A stretch of 64,000 nt of DNA from an uncultured Campylobacter sp. (GTDB lineage Bacteria; Campylobacterota; Campylobacteria; Campylobacterales; Campylobacteraceae): the NCBI GenBank assembly GCA_945873855.1, contig CAMCEN010000006.1, positions 37,371 through 101,370 of the forward strand. The letters are read 5' to 3'. Positions 18,689 through 26,932 of this stretch are shown here, piece after piece. The translations under genes were made by a program, and so were the position numbers. The notes beneath the pieces were generated by a model. That model had not been told where the DNA came from, made no database searches, and saw nothing but the letters and a program-made list of their open reading frames with translations. Numbering within the stretch: the stretch's first letter is position 1; each line of letters begins with the position of its first letter.

Positions 18689-19957
18689 ATGAAAATAGCG
18701 ATTTTAGGCGTTGGCACTGTTGGCAGTGGTGTTTTAGAGGTTTTAGAGCAAAATGCTAGCATTATAGCAGCTAGGGCTGGCGAGAGTATAACGCCTGTGG
18801 CTGCCTTGGTGCGTGATAAAAGCAAGGCAAAAGAAAATGTAAAGCATTTAAAAGTCTACGATGACTTTGATGAGCTTATAGAAAATGATGAAATAGATGT
18901 ATTTGTAGAGCTTATCGGTGGTGTGGATTTGCCTTATAAGATGATAAAAAAACTTCTTAGCAAGGGTAAGGCAGTAGTAACTGCGAATAAAGCACTTCTA
19001 GCCTATCATAGAAGCGAGCTTGAAAGCCTTGCTGGTGAGATACCTTTTGGCTTTGAGGCAAGCGTAGCAGGTGGAATTCCTATCATAAAAGCCCTACGCG
19101 AAGGCCTTGCTGCAAATCACATAAATAGCATAACTGGAATTCTAAATGGCACTTGTAATTATATACTTACAAATATGATGAATAAAGGCCTAGCCTTTGA
19201 TGAAGTGCTAAAAACTGCCCAAGAGCTAGGATATGCTGAGGCTGATCCTACCTTTGATGTAGGTGGCTTTGATGCGGCACACAAACTGCTTATTTTAGCA
19301 AGCATTGCTTACAAGCTTGATGCTAAGCCAGATGATATTTTGATTGAGGGTATTAGCGATATTAGTGCTGAGGATATTTATTTTGCTAGTGAGTTTGGCT
19401 ATACGATAAAGCTACTTGCTGTGGCAAAAAGAAATGAAAATAACTTAGAGCTTAGAGTTCATCCAGCGCTTCTTAGTAAGGATAAAATGATAGCTAAGGT
19501 TGATGGCGTGATGAATGCTATTAGCGTAGTTGGCGATCAGGTAGGCGAGAGCCTATACTATGGCGCTGGTGCTGGCAGCAGGGCAACTGCTAGTGCTGTG
19601 ATAAGCGATCTAATAGACATCGCTCGCAAAATCAAAACCCCTATGCTAGGATATAAAGATAAAGGCTTAGATAGCGGTCTAAAACTGCTAAAAAGTGATG
19701 AAATATCAAGTAAGTTTTATTTGCGTCTAAAAGTGCGTGATGAGCTTGGCGTAATTGCCAAAATCACAAATATAATGAGCGCAAATGGCGTCTCAATCGA
19801 TAGCTTTTTACAAAAACCAAATAGCAACGGAGGCGATGCTACGATATATTTTACAACCCACACTTGTAAAAGTGCTCAAATGAAGGCTCTTATAGATGCT
19901 ATAAGAACTCTAGAATTTGTAGTGGGTGAGCCTTTTGTAATAAGGATAGAAAAATAG
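18689..19957 (+). CDS. hom: Homoserine dehydrogenase
   Basis: 422 residues. NAD(P)-binding GVGTVGSGVLEVL (about 7-19), the catalytic region ANKALLAYH, GGIPIIKALREGLAANHINSITGILNGTCNYILT (about 128-161) and EADPTFDVGGFDAAHKLLILAS are diagnostic; a C-terminal ACT domain (about 345-420, DELGVIAKITNIMSANGVSIDSF) gives feedback control, probably by threonine. Reduces aspartate semialdehyde to homoserine for Thr and Met synthesis. Monofunctional, without an aspartokinase domain. Starts directly after the aminotransferase stop. An R1-like GGAATTCTAAATGG is translated as GILNG in the conserved motif. Confidence 0.96.
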   Translation: MKIAILGVGTVGSGVLEVLEQNASIIAARAGESITPVAALVRDKSKAKENVKHLKVYDDFDELIENDEIDVFVELIGGVDLPYKMIKKLLSKGKAVVTANKALLAYHRSELESLAGEIPFGFEASVAGGIPIIKALREGLAANHINSITGILNGTCNYILTNMMNKGLAFDEVLKTAQELGYAEADPTFDVGGFDAAHKLLILASIAYKLDAKPDDILIEGISDISAEDIYFASEFGYTIKLLAVAKRNENNLELRVHPALLSKDKMIAKVDGVMNAISVVGDQVGESLYYGAGAGSRATASAVISDLIDIARKIKTPMLGYKDKGLDSGLKLLKSDEISSKFYLRLKVRDELGVIAKITNIMSANGVSIDSFLQKPNSNGGDATIYFTTHTCKSAQMKALIDAIRTLEFVVGEPFVIRIEK

Positions 19958-20292
19958 CTACAAAAAATTATAATTTTGGCTTTGAGGCTGAGGATAGAGC
20001 GTGCGAGTACTTGCAGAGCTTGGACTACAATATAATTGAGCGAAATTTTCATAGTAAATTTGGTGAGATTGACATCATCGCCAAAAAAGCTGATATGCTA
20101 CATTTTATAGAGGTCAAAGCCACAAATACCGCAAACTCAGCTATTTATCGCATCACACCTGCTAAGATGACAAAAATTTTGCGAACGATAGAGTTTTATT
20201 TTTTGCGCAAAGGAATTATGTGTGCTTATGAAATAGACGCACTTTGTATAGATAAAAACAAAGTGGAATTAATAAAAAATATTACTTTATAA
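19954..20292 (+). CDS. yraN: UPF0102 family protein YraN, probable ATA start
   Basis: UPF0102/YraN, a small predicted nuclease-like fold of the restriction-endonuclease superfamily (NFHSKFGEIDIIAKK, HFIEVKA motifs with the D-ExK-type core). The first canonical start is TTG at 20011, which would give 93 residues and would cut off the conserved N-terminal helix. The frame stays open upstream and reads ATKNYNFGFEAEDRACEYLQ, which matches the family G..GE..A..YL pattern. No ATG, GTG or TTG exists in that stretch. An ATA at 19954, overlapping the hom stop, lies 7 bases after AAGGA (19942-19946) and is the best start, giving 112 residues. If ATA is not used, take 20011..20292. Confidence 0.75.
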   Translation: MATKNYNFGFEAEDRACEYLQSLDYNIIERNFHSKFGEIDIIAKKADMLHFIEVKATNTANSAIYRITPAKMTKILRTIEFYFLRKGIMCAYEIDALCIDKNKVELIKNITL

Positions 20293-20375
20293 AATATTTA
20301 AAAAAATTGCTTTCGTTTATCTTGCGTTATCTTTAAAAATATAGAATTCGCACAAATATTTTTAAGGAGAAAACA

Positions 20376-20696
20376 ATGGGAAAATACATTGAAATTGCTG
20401 ACAAAGCACAATTTGATAGTCTAGTAGCTGAGGGCGTTACTTTTGTAGACTTTTGGGCTCCATGGTGCGGACCATGCCGTATGCTTGCCCCTATCATTGA
20501 CGAGCTAGCTGCTGAGTATGAGGGCAAAGCTAAAATTTGTAAAGTAAATACTGATGAGGTTCAAGACCTTGCAGTTGAGTTTGGCGTTCGCTCTATACCA
20601 ACTATGCTATTTTTCAAAAATGGCGAAGTAAAAGAAACTCTAATTGGTGCGCAAAGCAAAGTAGCAATCAGCGACAAAATCAACTCTCTACTTTAA
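20376..20696 (+). CDS. trxA: Thioredoxin
   Basis: 106 residues with the complete thioredoxin fold: FVDFWAPWCGPCRMLAPIIDEL contains the redox pair Cys31 and Cys34, and cis-Pro is in SIPTMLFFKNG (about 73-83). Reduces cytoplasmic disulfides, including those of ribonucleotide reductase and methionine sulfoxide reductase, using electrons from TrxB encoded just downstream. ATG follows a strong TAAGGAGA. An R1 half-site (ATAGAATTC) sits upstream at 20341. Confidence 0.97.
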   Translation: MGKYIEIADKAQFDSLVAEGVTFVDFWAPWCGPCRMLAPIIDELAAEYEGKAKICKVNTDEVQDLAVEFGVRSIPTMLFFKNGEVKETLIGAQSKVAISDKINSLL

Positions 20697-20698
20697 TT

Positions 20699-20721
20699 CA
20701 AAAAGCCCCTTTTGGGGCTTG
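20699..20721 (-). terminator. GC-rich hairpin after trxA
   Basis: AAGCCCC-TTTT-GGGGCTT stem at about 20704-20721, preceded on the plus strand by an A-run, so the uridine tract would be on the minus-strand transcript. On the plus strand only two T follow the stem. It may attenuate trxA read-through but is a textbook terminator only in the minus direction. Confidence 0.4.
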
Positions 20722-20843
20722 GAAGTGGCTTGTTAGGCCTGTTTTGGAAGAACGAGGCGTATATTAAAGCAAAATCGTTAATCTTTTGTGAAAAACAAGC
20801 TACTTCTATTCATTTTATTTAATCAAAAATTTAAGGAGATAAA

Positions 20844-21779
20844 ATGCTAGATTTAGCAATTATTGGTGGTGGTCCTGCTGGGCTTGCAGCTGGATTATAC
20901 GCAACTCGTGGTGGCATAAAAAATGTAGTTATGTTTGAAAAAGGTATGCCAGGCGGACAAATCACATCAAGTTCTGAGATGGAAAACTATCCAGGCGTGC
21001 CTCAAGTAGTAGATGGCATCACCTTCATGGCTCCATGGACTGAGCAATGCACTCGCTTTGGCCTAAAAATCGAGATGGAAAACGCAGTTCGTGTAGAAAA
21101 AGTTGGCTCTCATTTTGTAGTTCACTTTGAAGGTGGCAAAAGCGTAGAGGCAAAAGCTGTAATTGTAGCCACAGGCTCAAAACCAAAAAGAGCTGGCGTA
21201 AAAGGTGAGGATGAGTATTTTGGCCGTGGAGTTAGCACTTGTGCTACTTGCGATGGCTTTTTTTACAAAGGCAAAGAAGTAGCAGTTCTTGGTGGTGGAG
21301 ATACAGCACTTGAAGAGGCTCAGTATCTTGCAAACATCTGCTCAAAAGTATATCTAATACACAGAAGAGATGAGTTTAGAGCAGCTCCAAGCACAGTAGA
21401 GCGTGCTAAAAAATGCGATAAAATCGAGTTTGTGCTAAATGCTGTCGTGGATGAAATTCTAGGCGATGCTAGCGGTGTAACTGGTGTAAAAGTTAGCCTA
21501 AAAGATGGTAGCTCTCGCCAAATCAATGTGCCTGGAATTTTTACCTTCGTTGGTCTAAATGTTCAAAACGGAGTGCTAAAAGATGATGCTGGCAATAGCA
21601 TTTGCGAGCTTACACCAGGCGGCAATGTAAAAGTAAATCACAAAATGCAAACAAGCTTGCCAGGTCTTTTTGCAGCAGGCGACTTGCGTGAGGACTCACC
21701 AAAACAAGTAGTTTGTGCAGCTAGTGATGGTGCTATTGCAGCGCTTAGTGTGATTGATTATCTACGCGAACACGCTTAA
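20844..21779 (+). CDS. trxB: Thioredoxin reductase
   Basis: 311 residues. FAD-binding [17 protein letters not shown] (about 8-24), redox-active CATC at residues 133-136, NADPH-binding [17 protein letters not shown] (about 147-163) and the FAD motif [10 protein letters not shown] (about 277-286). Low-molecular-weight type that reduces thioredoxin with NADPH. Preceded by AAGGAGA. A hairpin element of family A begins 9 bases after the stop codon. Confidence 0.97.
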   Translation: MLDLAIIGGGPAGLAAGLYATRGGIKNVVMFEKGMPGGQITSSSEMENYPGVPQVVDGITFMAPWTEQCTRFGLKIEMENAVRVEKVGSHFVVHFEGGKSVEAKAVIVATGSKPKRAGVKGEDEYFGRGVSTCATCDGFFYKGKEVAVLGGGDTALEEAQYLANICSKVYLIHRRDEFRAAPSTVERAKKCDKIEFVLNAVVDEILGDASGVTGVKVSLKDGSSRQINVPGIFTFVGLNVQNGVLKDDAGNSICELTPGGNVKVNHKMQTSLPGLFAAGDLREDSPKQVVCAASDGAIAALSVIDYLREHA

Positions 21780-21788
21780 TATTTTTTT

Positions 21789-21983
21789 AAGGTTCAGCTT
21801 GTGGGCGCTTTTTAGCCTTTTTGGCCCCAGCAGCCCAGTCGCTCTGTGAAAACTTTTACACCGTTTTTCTGCGCCTATATTCGGCTTAAAAATTCGGTGC
21901 AAAATTTTCGTAGCTGCTACCGCAGATGCGCCTCTAGCCCTGCGCCAAAAAAGCAAAAAATCGTCTCGCAATCTTTGAACCTT
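21789..21983 (+). repeat. Large hairpin element, family A/B/C, copy A (195 bp)
   Basis: Ends are complementary: AAGGTTCA at 21789 and TGAACCTT at 21976-21983. Next come CAGCTTGTGGGCGCTTTTT on the left and AAAAAATCGTCTCGCAATC on the right, which pair with several G-T wobbles. The middle stem pairs AGCCTTTTTGGC with GCCAAAAAAGC. An upper stem pairs GAAAACTTTTACACCG with CGGTGCAAAATTTTC. The apical loop (TTTTTCTGCGC...TTCGGCTTAAAAATTC) is shared with copies B and C. It starts 9 bases after the trxB stop. The rest of the 330-base gap (21984-22108) is AT-rich with one R1 half-palindrome and a TATAAT box. Confidence 0.82.
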
Positions 21984-22075
21984 TTATTTTTACTTAATGT
22001 TATTAGAATTTTATTCTAGAATTCCCACTTCATCAAAAAATATCAAAATTTAGCCTTTTATAAAGCAGATTTTTA

Positions 22076-22081
22076 TATAAT
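22076..22081 (+). promoter_or_regulatory. Probable -10 box for the UPF0323 lipoprotein gene
   Basis: TATAAT preceded by the T-rich stretch usual for Campylobacter sigma-70 promoters; 27 bases upstream of the ATG at 22109. Confidence 0.55.
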
Positions 22082-22108
22082 TTCTTTCTAAATTTTTAGG
22101 GGATTTTT

Positions 22109-22714
22109 ATGAAACATATCAAAAAATTTAAAGAACTAGCTAGTAAAGGTGCTTTAGCAGCTATCATGGCAACTGGCCTTGCAGGCTGTAATTCTAGCGG
22201 GAGCGAGCAAGCAAACACCGCAGTAGTAAAGCAAAACGCCACTGTTTTTATAGAAAAAACAGACCAAGGCTACAAAATCGCAGATGAGTTTCCTAGCAAT
22301 GAAACCCGTGTGTTTTTGCGTGAAAAAGACGCTGAGGGCAATATGAATGAAAGACTTTTAAGTCAAGCTGAAATCGACAAGCTGCTAAAAGAAGAAAACG
22401 CCAAAATTGACGCTGGCACAAGCAATCTTACAAACGGTAATGCCCAAATGAGTAGCGGCGGCATGAGCTTAGGCGAGGCGATACTAGCAAGCGCAGCTGG
22501 CGCAATCATCGGTTCGTGGATAGGCTCAAAGCTCTTTGGTAGCCCAGGCTTTAACGCTGCTAGGCAAGGTGCTTACTCAAATCCAAGCGCTTACTCACGC
22601 AGCCAAAGTAGCTTTGGTGGCGCAAAAACAGGCGCAGCCAGCAGTGGGGCAAAAAGCGGCTTTTTTGGTGGCAACAAAGCAGCAAGCGCAGCCGGTTCTA
22701 GTTTTGGTGGCTGA
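22109..22714 (+). CDS. UPF0323 family lipoprotein
   Basis: 201 residues. Signal peptide with lipobox LAGC (Cys at about residue 27). The middle (about 35-115) is hydrophilic; a small glycine-rich hydrophobic segment (about 118-140, LGEAILASAAGAIIGSWIGSKLFG) could insert in a membrane, and the tail (about 150-201) is Gly/Ser/Ala-rich with FGG repeats. The family is widely found in Campylobacter and Helicobacter (C. jejuni Cj0371 type); its function is not established. Start preceded by TAGGGGA. A 58-residue gene follows after 21 bases. Confidence 0.85.
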   Translation: MKHIKKFKELASKGALAAIMATGLAGCNSSGSEQANTAVVKQNATVFIEKTDQGYKIADEFPSNETRVFLREKDAEGNMNERLLSQAEIDKLLKEENAKIDAGTSNLTNGNAQMSSGGMSLGEAILASAAGAIIGSWIGSKLFGSPGFNAARQGAYSNPSAYSRSQSSFGGAKTGAASSGAKSGFFGGNKAASAAGSSFGG

Positions 22715-22735
22715 TAAAAACTAAAAGGAGAAAAA

Positions 22736-22912
22736 ATGGAGCAAATTAGTATAGAACAAAAAATGTTAATGACTTTGTTAGGCGCAGAACTAGCAAAAAA
22801 TGGAAAAGATTTGAGCGACCTAAGTCAATTGCTAATTGATATAGAAAGTACAAATGATGTAGGTCAAATTTTTAAAATCATAACAAAATACTTCCCAAAA
22901 CAAGTAAAATAA
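22736..22912 (+). CDS. Small hypothetical protein, 58 residues
   Basis: Open frame MEQISIEQKMLMTLLGAELA...IFKIITKYFPKQVK with a strong AAAAGGAGAAAA ribosome-binding site at 22723-22734 and ATG at 22736, 21 bases after the UPF0323 lipoprotein gene. Predicted to be helical and amphipathic, no signal peptide and no recognised domain. The good RBS and spacing argue that it is translated as the second gene of an operon. Not recognised; function unknown. Confidence 0.65.
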   Translation: MEQISIEQKMLMTLLGAELAKNGKDLSDLSQLLIDIESTNDVGQIFKIITKYFPKQVK

Positions 22913-22930
22913 AGCTTTGCTAATATATTA

Positions 22931-22981
22931 AATTCTAGAATTCCTAGCAAAAAGCCCAAAAAGCCTAGGAATTCTAGAATT
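22931..22981. terminator. Inverted R1 pair forming a hairpin between convergent genes
   Basis: A 17-base arm starting AATTCTAGAATTCCTAG (22931-22947) is exactly complementary to CTAGGAATTCTAGAATT (22965-22981) with a 17-base loop rich in A. It separates the convergent 58-residue gene and uppP and could end transcription in both directions, although there is no strong T-run. It shows R1 units used as a perfect inverted pair. Confidence 0.6.
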
Positions 22982-22982
22982 C

Positions 22983-23783
22983 CTACAACACAAAAATCAA
23001 AAATACCGTACCGATAATGATGCGATAAACCCCAAAGCTTATATAAGAAAACTTGCTAACAAAGCTCAAAAAAGCTCTTAGCACAAAAAGCGCTACCACA
23101 AAGGCAACCGCTGCGCCAAGCAAGAATAAATAAATATTATCAGCATTTGAGATAAAAAGCTCTCTGTTTTTAAACACATCATAAAAAGTCGCCGCAAACA
23201 TCGTAGGCAGCGCAAGCAAAAAGCTAAATGCCGCAGCCCCTGTGCGAGAAAGCCCGCAAAGCAAGCCCGCTACTATCGTAGAGCCGCTACGAGAGGTGCC
23301 TGGTATCATCGCAAGGCACTGCGCAAGTCCTATTATGAAAGCTTGTTTGTAGCTGATTTTAGCGATTTCGTCATGGCTGCCAGCCTCAAAGCTGATTTTT
23401 TCAGGGTTTTTGCGGCGCATGAGTAGTTCTACAGCTATGAAAACCACGCCGCCGATGATGAGCGCATATGCCACAACAGAGGGCGAAAAAAGCTCTTTTA
23501 TATGTTTATAGAGTAGCAGACCTATAAGCCCTGTTGGCACAAAGCCGATGATAAGCTTTGCTATAAGGCTAGGTTCTGCGATTAAGCGCTTAAAAAACAT
23601 CGCCGCCACAGCCAAAATGCTGCCAAGTTGAATGGCTACCTCAAAGCATTTTAAGGTATCATTACCCTCGTGTGAAAGCCCTAATAAATGCGCGCCAAGT
23701 ATCATGTGTCCAGTTGAACTAACTGGCAAAAACTCAGTTAGCCCCTCTATAATACCCAAAATAATAGCTGAGAAAATATCCAT
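22983..23783 (-). CDS. uppP: Undecaprenyl-diphosphatase
   Basis: 266 residues with about eight membrane helices. Motifs EGLTEFLPVSSTGHMIL (about 14-30) and PGTSRSGSTIVAGLL (about 161-175) are the two catalytic signatures of the BacA/UppP family. Dephosphorylates undecaprenyl diphosphate so that the lipid carrier is recycled for peptidoglycan and glycan synthesis; overexpression of the family gives bacitracin resistance. Transcribed divergently from flgE. Confidence 0.95.
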   Translation of the reverse strand: MDIFSAIILGIIEGLTEFLPVSSTGHMILGAHLLGLSHEGNDTLKCFEVAIQLGSILAVAAMFFKRLIAEPSLIAKLIIGFVPTGLIGLLLYKHIKELFSPSVVAYALIIGGVVFIAVELLMRRKNPEKISFEAGSHDEIAKISYKQAFIIGLAQCLAMIPGTSRSGSTIVAGLLCGLSRTGAAAFSFLLALPTMFAATFYDVFKNRELFISNADNIYLFLLGAAVAFVVALFVLRAFLSFVSKFSYISFGVYRIIIGTVFLIFVL

Positions 23784-23940
23784 TTTCGTCCTTAAAATCT
23801 AGAATTCCTTAAGCAATTCTAGAAGTTTTTGTATGATTTTAGCTAAAATTTTACTAGAATTTATAAAATATTTTACTAAATTGTATTTTTTAATATTTTT
23901 GATGAAAAATACTAGCAAATTCTAAAACTTTTTTAAAAAA

Positions 23941-23956
23941 TGGAACGCTTTTTGCT
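23941..23956 (+). promoter_or_regulatory. Sigma-54 promoter of flgE
   Basis: TGGAACGCTTTTTGCT contains GG at -24 and GC at -12 with exactly 10 bases between them, fitting the RpoN consensus used for hook and rod genes in Campylobacter. It lies 57 bases upstream of the flgE start codon. Confidence 0.8.
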
Positions 23957-24012
23957 TTAATCAAAATAAATTAAATCACCCAAAAGCCAAAAGGCTAGAA
24001 AGGACTTCAACT

Positions 24013-26475
24013 ATGATGCGTTCACTTTGGTCAGGCGTTTCAGGTCTGCAATCACACCAAATCGCAATGGATGTAGAAGGCGACAATATCGCTAATGTTA
24101 ATACCGCAGGCTATAAATATAGCCGCGCAAACTTCTCTGATCTTTTATCTCAAACAAGCAAGCCAGCCACAGCCCCAGAGGGCGAACTAGGCGGTAAAAA
24201 CGCTATGCAAGTAGGTCTTGGAACACAAATTATCTCAACACAACAAATATTCACCCAAGGTTCACTACAAACAACTGATGTTTGGAGCGATATGGCTATT
24301 CAAGGTGAGGGCTTTTTTGTAGTTAGTCCTGATGGCGGACTTACTAAGTACTATACTAGAAACGGAGCCTTTACTCGTGATGTGCTAGGAAATTTCGTAG
24401 ATAGCAACGGATATATCGTCCAAGGCTGGATGAGAGATGAGGATACTGGCACCATAGATCCTACTGTGCCAGTTACAAACATAAACATTGAACCAGGTCT
24501 AAGCATGCCAGCAAATCCTACTACTGAGATAAAGTATAAAGGTAACCTAAACACCGGCGAGCATATAGGCACTCAAAGCGCAGCTATTTACAGCTTAGAT
24601 AGCAACCACGGCTGGTTTGATACCTCAGGCAATGGTATACTTACAGCTGATAAGCTCTTTGCCCCTACTCGTGACGCTAGCACAGAAAACGACACTAGCA
24701 AAGACACACTATATATGGATAGCAAAAACCAAGTGCGCCTAAGAGAGCGTGGCGTGGATATGGGTGTAATATACGATGAAAACGGCGATGCGCTAAATCT
24801 AAGAGATGGTCAAGGTATCTGGGTAAGCTACGCTGATGCTAAGGCTGTTTTTGCTGGTATAACTGCACCTAACCCACAAGGCGAAGCACTAGATATAAAC
24901 ATAAATGGAATAGACATAAGACGCACCGTAACAAACCTAAACGAAGTAGTGGCTGCTATAAATGACTTTAGTGTCCAAACAGGAGTTAAAGCTAGCGTAA
25001 TCAATGGAAATCAAATCCAGCTAACAAATCAAAACAACCTAGGCACAACAGCCACTGCTAAAAATATCAAAATATATGGTAATGCAGGGAATAAGATAAA
25101 ATTTGATGGTCAAGACGCTGATAAGTTTAGTGCTGCTGTAATCACAGCCTATCAATATACTTATAGCTCAGTAGGTGGCGCTGCAACTCATAGCTATGAT
25201 GATAGTGCTGTAAGGCAGTTTACTACCACAGAGGACTTGCGTGAGGCTATGCAACAAGACGCTAGAAAATATATAAACTATGATGGAAACTTGCTGGCTT
25301 ATAATGCACCACAACAACCAGCCGGCGCCCCAAGATCAGCAGCTCTCCTATGGCAAGATGAAAAAAACGAGTACACTGAGACTGCTTATAATAACAAAAA
25401 CGATGGTGTTAGAGTAACTGTAAATGCTCAAGGTCAATTTGAGATAAATAACCCAGCAGGCGATGCCTTTAACGAAGATGACTACAATGGAGATACATTT
25501 AATAAAGGTCAAGATGCGACAGCAGGTGATGTTATCATTGATGCTACAATTGATCCTAACGCAAAACCTGAAAACAAAAACACAAAGGACGATGATAAAA
25601 TAGTAACCATAGCTGTAACTGCCCTAAGCAATGATATAGTAAATACAAATACTAGAATGGAAAAAGCATTTAGTAACCTAAATGGCTCTCTAAGTATAGG
25701 GGCAAGCACTGGCAAAACTAGCTCAGCTCTAAAAATGAGTGCGCACTCTATGACAACTGAGTTTTATGACAGCCTTGGCTCTAAGCACGAAATCACAGTA
25801 GAGTATAGAAAGGTAAGCTACAGCCCAGAAAATGGCACCGAGTGGAGCATAATGGTAACAGTGCCAGAACCAGGCGTGATAAACCTTGACCCAGAAGCAG
25901 GTGCGTATAAAAATGTGGTAACTGGAAATATCCGCTTTGGCACTGATGGTTCGCTAATCGGCTATAGCCCAAGTACCATCAACTACACAGCAAACAACGG
26001 CTCAGCCGCAGGTCAAACAATCTCGCTAAACTTTGGCACACTAGGTGGCTTTGATGGAATTACTAGTTATGATGAAAAATCAAACACCGAAAACATCGCA
26101 CAAGATGGCTACACAGGCGGAACGCTAAATGGCCTAAGAATCGACCAAAGCGGTAAAATCATCGGTTCTTTTACCAACGGACATAGCCTTGCTCTAGCGC
26201 AAGTTTCTATGGCTACATTTACAAACAACAACGGTCTTGAAAAGCTTGGCGGAAATGTCTGGGGCGAGACAGCAAACAGCGGTGCCCCGGTAATAGGCGC
26301 AGCTAGCACAGGAAGCCGTGGAAAGATAAACGCAAGCACCTTGGAGATGAGCAATGTCGACCTTAGTCACGCCTTTACTCAACTAATCGTTATCCAAAGA
26401 GGCTATCAAGCAAACTCTAAGACGATAACGACTAGTGATAATATGCTGAATACTTTGCTACAACTAAAGCAATAG
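24013..26475 (+). CDS. flgE: Flagellar hook protein FlgE
   Basis: 820 residues, the long FlgE form of Campylobacter. The N-terminal rod/hook motif MMRSLWSGVSGLQSHQIAMDVEGDNIANVNTAGYK and the C-terminal motif MSNVDLSHAFTQLIVIQRGYQANSKTITTSDNMLNTLLQ form the inner D0 helices of the hook. The centre (about 180-590) is the surface-exposed, poorly conserved domain. Start codon at ATGATG 24013; the second ATG (24016) is also possible. Preceded by AAAGGAC and a sigma-54 promoter. The final G of the TAG stop is the first base of hairpin element D. Confidence 0.96.
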   Translation: MMRSLWSGVSGLQSHQIAMDVEGDNIANVNTAGYKYSRANFSDLLSQTSKPATAPEGELGGKNAMQVGLGTQIISTQQIFTQGSLQTTDVWSDMAIQGEGFFVVSPDGGLTKYYTRNGAFTRDVLGNFVDSNGYIVQGWMRDEDTGTIDPTVPVTNINIEPGLSMPANPTTEIKYKGNLNTGEHIGTQSAAIYSLDSNHGWFDTSGNGILTADKLFAPTRDASTENDTSKDTLYMDSKNQVRLRERGVDMGVIYDENGDALNLRDGQGIWVSYADAKAVFAGITAPNPQGEALDININGIDIRRTVTNLNEVVAAINDFSVQTGVKASVINGNQIQLTNQNNLGTTATAKNIKIYGNAGNKIKFDGQDADKFSAAVITAYQYTYSSVGGAATHSYDDSAVRQFTTTEDLREAMQQDARKYINYDGNLLAYNAPQQPAGAPRSAALLWQDEKNEYTETAYNNKNDGVRVTVNAQGQFEINNPAGDAFNEDDYNGDTFNKGQDATAGDVIIDATIDPNAKPENKNTKDDDKIVTIAVTALSNDIVNTNTRMEKAFSNLNGSLSIGASTGKTSSALKMSAHSMTTEFYDSLGSKHEITVEYRKVSYSPENGTEWSIMVTVPEPGVINLDPEAGAYKNVVTGNIRFGTDGSLIGYSPSTINYTANNGSAAGQTISLNFGTLGGFDGITSYDEKSNTENIAQDGYTGGTLNGLRIDQSGKIIGSFTNGHSLALAQVSMATFTNNNGLEKLGGNVWGETANSGAPVIGAASTGSRGKINASTLEMSNVDLSHAFTQLIVIQRGYQANSKTITTSDNMLNTLLQLKQ

Positions 26476-26606
26476 TTTTTTTAGCTGCGTCTCGTGGGTA
26501 TCTGCACTAAAATCTAGCTTCACACTTCGCTTGACGCACGCTAAGTGCGCCTGCGCTCGTGCTTGCTAGCTTTTAGCGCATCTACTCCACGATACTTGCT
26601 AAAAAC
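26475..26606 (+). repeat. Large hairpin element D (132 bp), directly after flgE
   Basis: GTTTTTTTAGC at 26475-26485 pairs with GCTAAAAAC at 26598-26606; next CTCGTGGGTA pairs roughly with TACTCCACGA, then CTAAAATCTAGC pairs with GCTAGCTTTTAG. Parts of its ends (ATCGTGG and CGAGACG on the minus strand) recur in element E, and CTCGTGGG recalls the CTTGTGGG of copies A and B. Only one copy is in the window, so relationship to the other families is an inference. It may act as the flgE terminator. Confidence 0.6.
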
Positions 26607-26624
26607 AAAGTTTAAGTATGTTTT

Positions 26625-26775
26625 GGCAATTCGTCTCGCAGCACTATTTTGCTGCGCAACCCGCTGGGTGTAATAAAAAGCTAGTTTGCGCCGCTTTGGG
26701 ATGAACTATCTGTTCTATCCCTGCAGCGGCACAAACTACCTTTTTTCACACTAGCACCACGATACTAGAATTGCC
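26625..26775 (-). repeat. Large hairpin element E, copy E2 (151 bp)
   Basis: Same length as copy E1. The 46-base block at 26625-26670 and the 29-base block at 26747-26775 equal the two ends of E1 in reverse orientation; the outermost GGCAATTC/GAATTGCC are complementary. The 76-base centre differs completely from E1 except for a 22-base apical hairpin at 26699-26720 (GGATGAACTATC...). The new stem still pairs: 26675-26695 with 26725-26746, with a C/A plus-strand mismatch that is a G-U wobble on the minus strand and one other mismatch. Confidence 0.88.
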
Positions 26776-26830
26776 TTTACTTCTAAAATCACTTAGGAAT
26801 TCAAGTTTGAATTCAAAAATTCCTTAAAAG

Positions 26831-26925
26831 AGCGGGGTTTTAGGGGCGGCAGCCCCTAAGGGTTTAGGGCGTAGCCCTGATAAAATTTGCGAGCTGGGCT
26901 AGATTCATCTAGCCCAAAAGCGAGC
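26831..26925 (+). repeat. R5 repeat with hairpin cassette, copy 1 (95 bp)
   Basis: Constant part AGCGGGGTTTTAGGGGCGGC followed by AGCCCCTAAGGGTTTAGGGC and GTAGCCCT, with two internal hairpins (GGGGCGGCAGCCCC and AGGGCGTAGCCCT), then TTTGCGAGC, a variable hairpin (TGGGCTAGA-TTCA-TCTAGCCCA) and AAAGCGAGC. Copy 2 lies at 32551-32640 in the opposite orientation with a different hairpin. Confidence 0.85.
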
Positions 26926-26932
26926 TAAAAAA

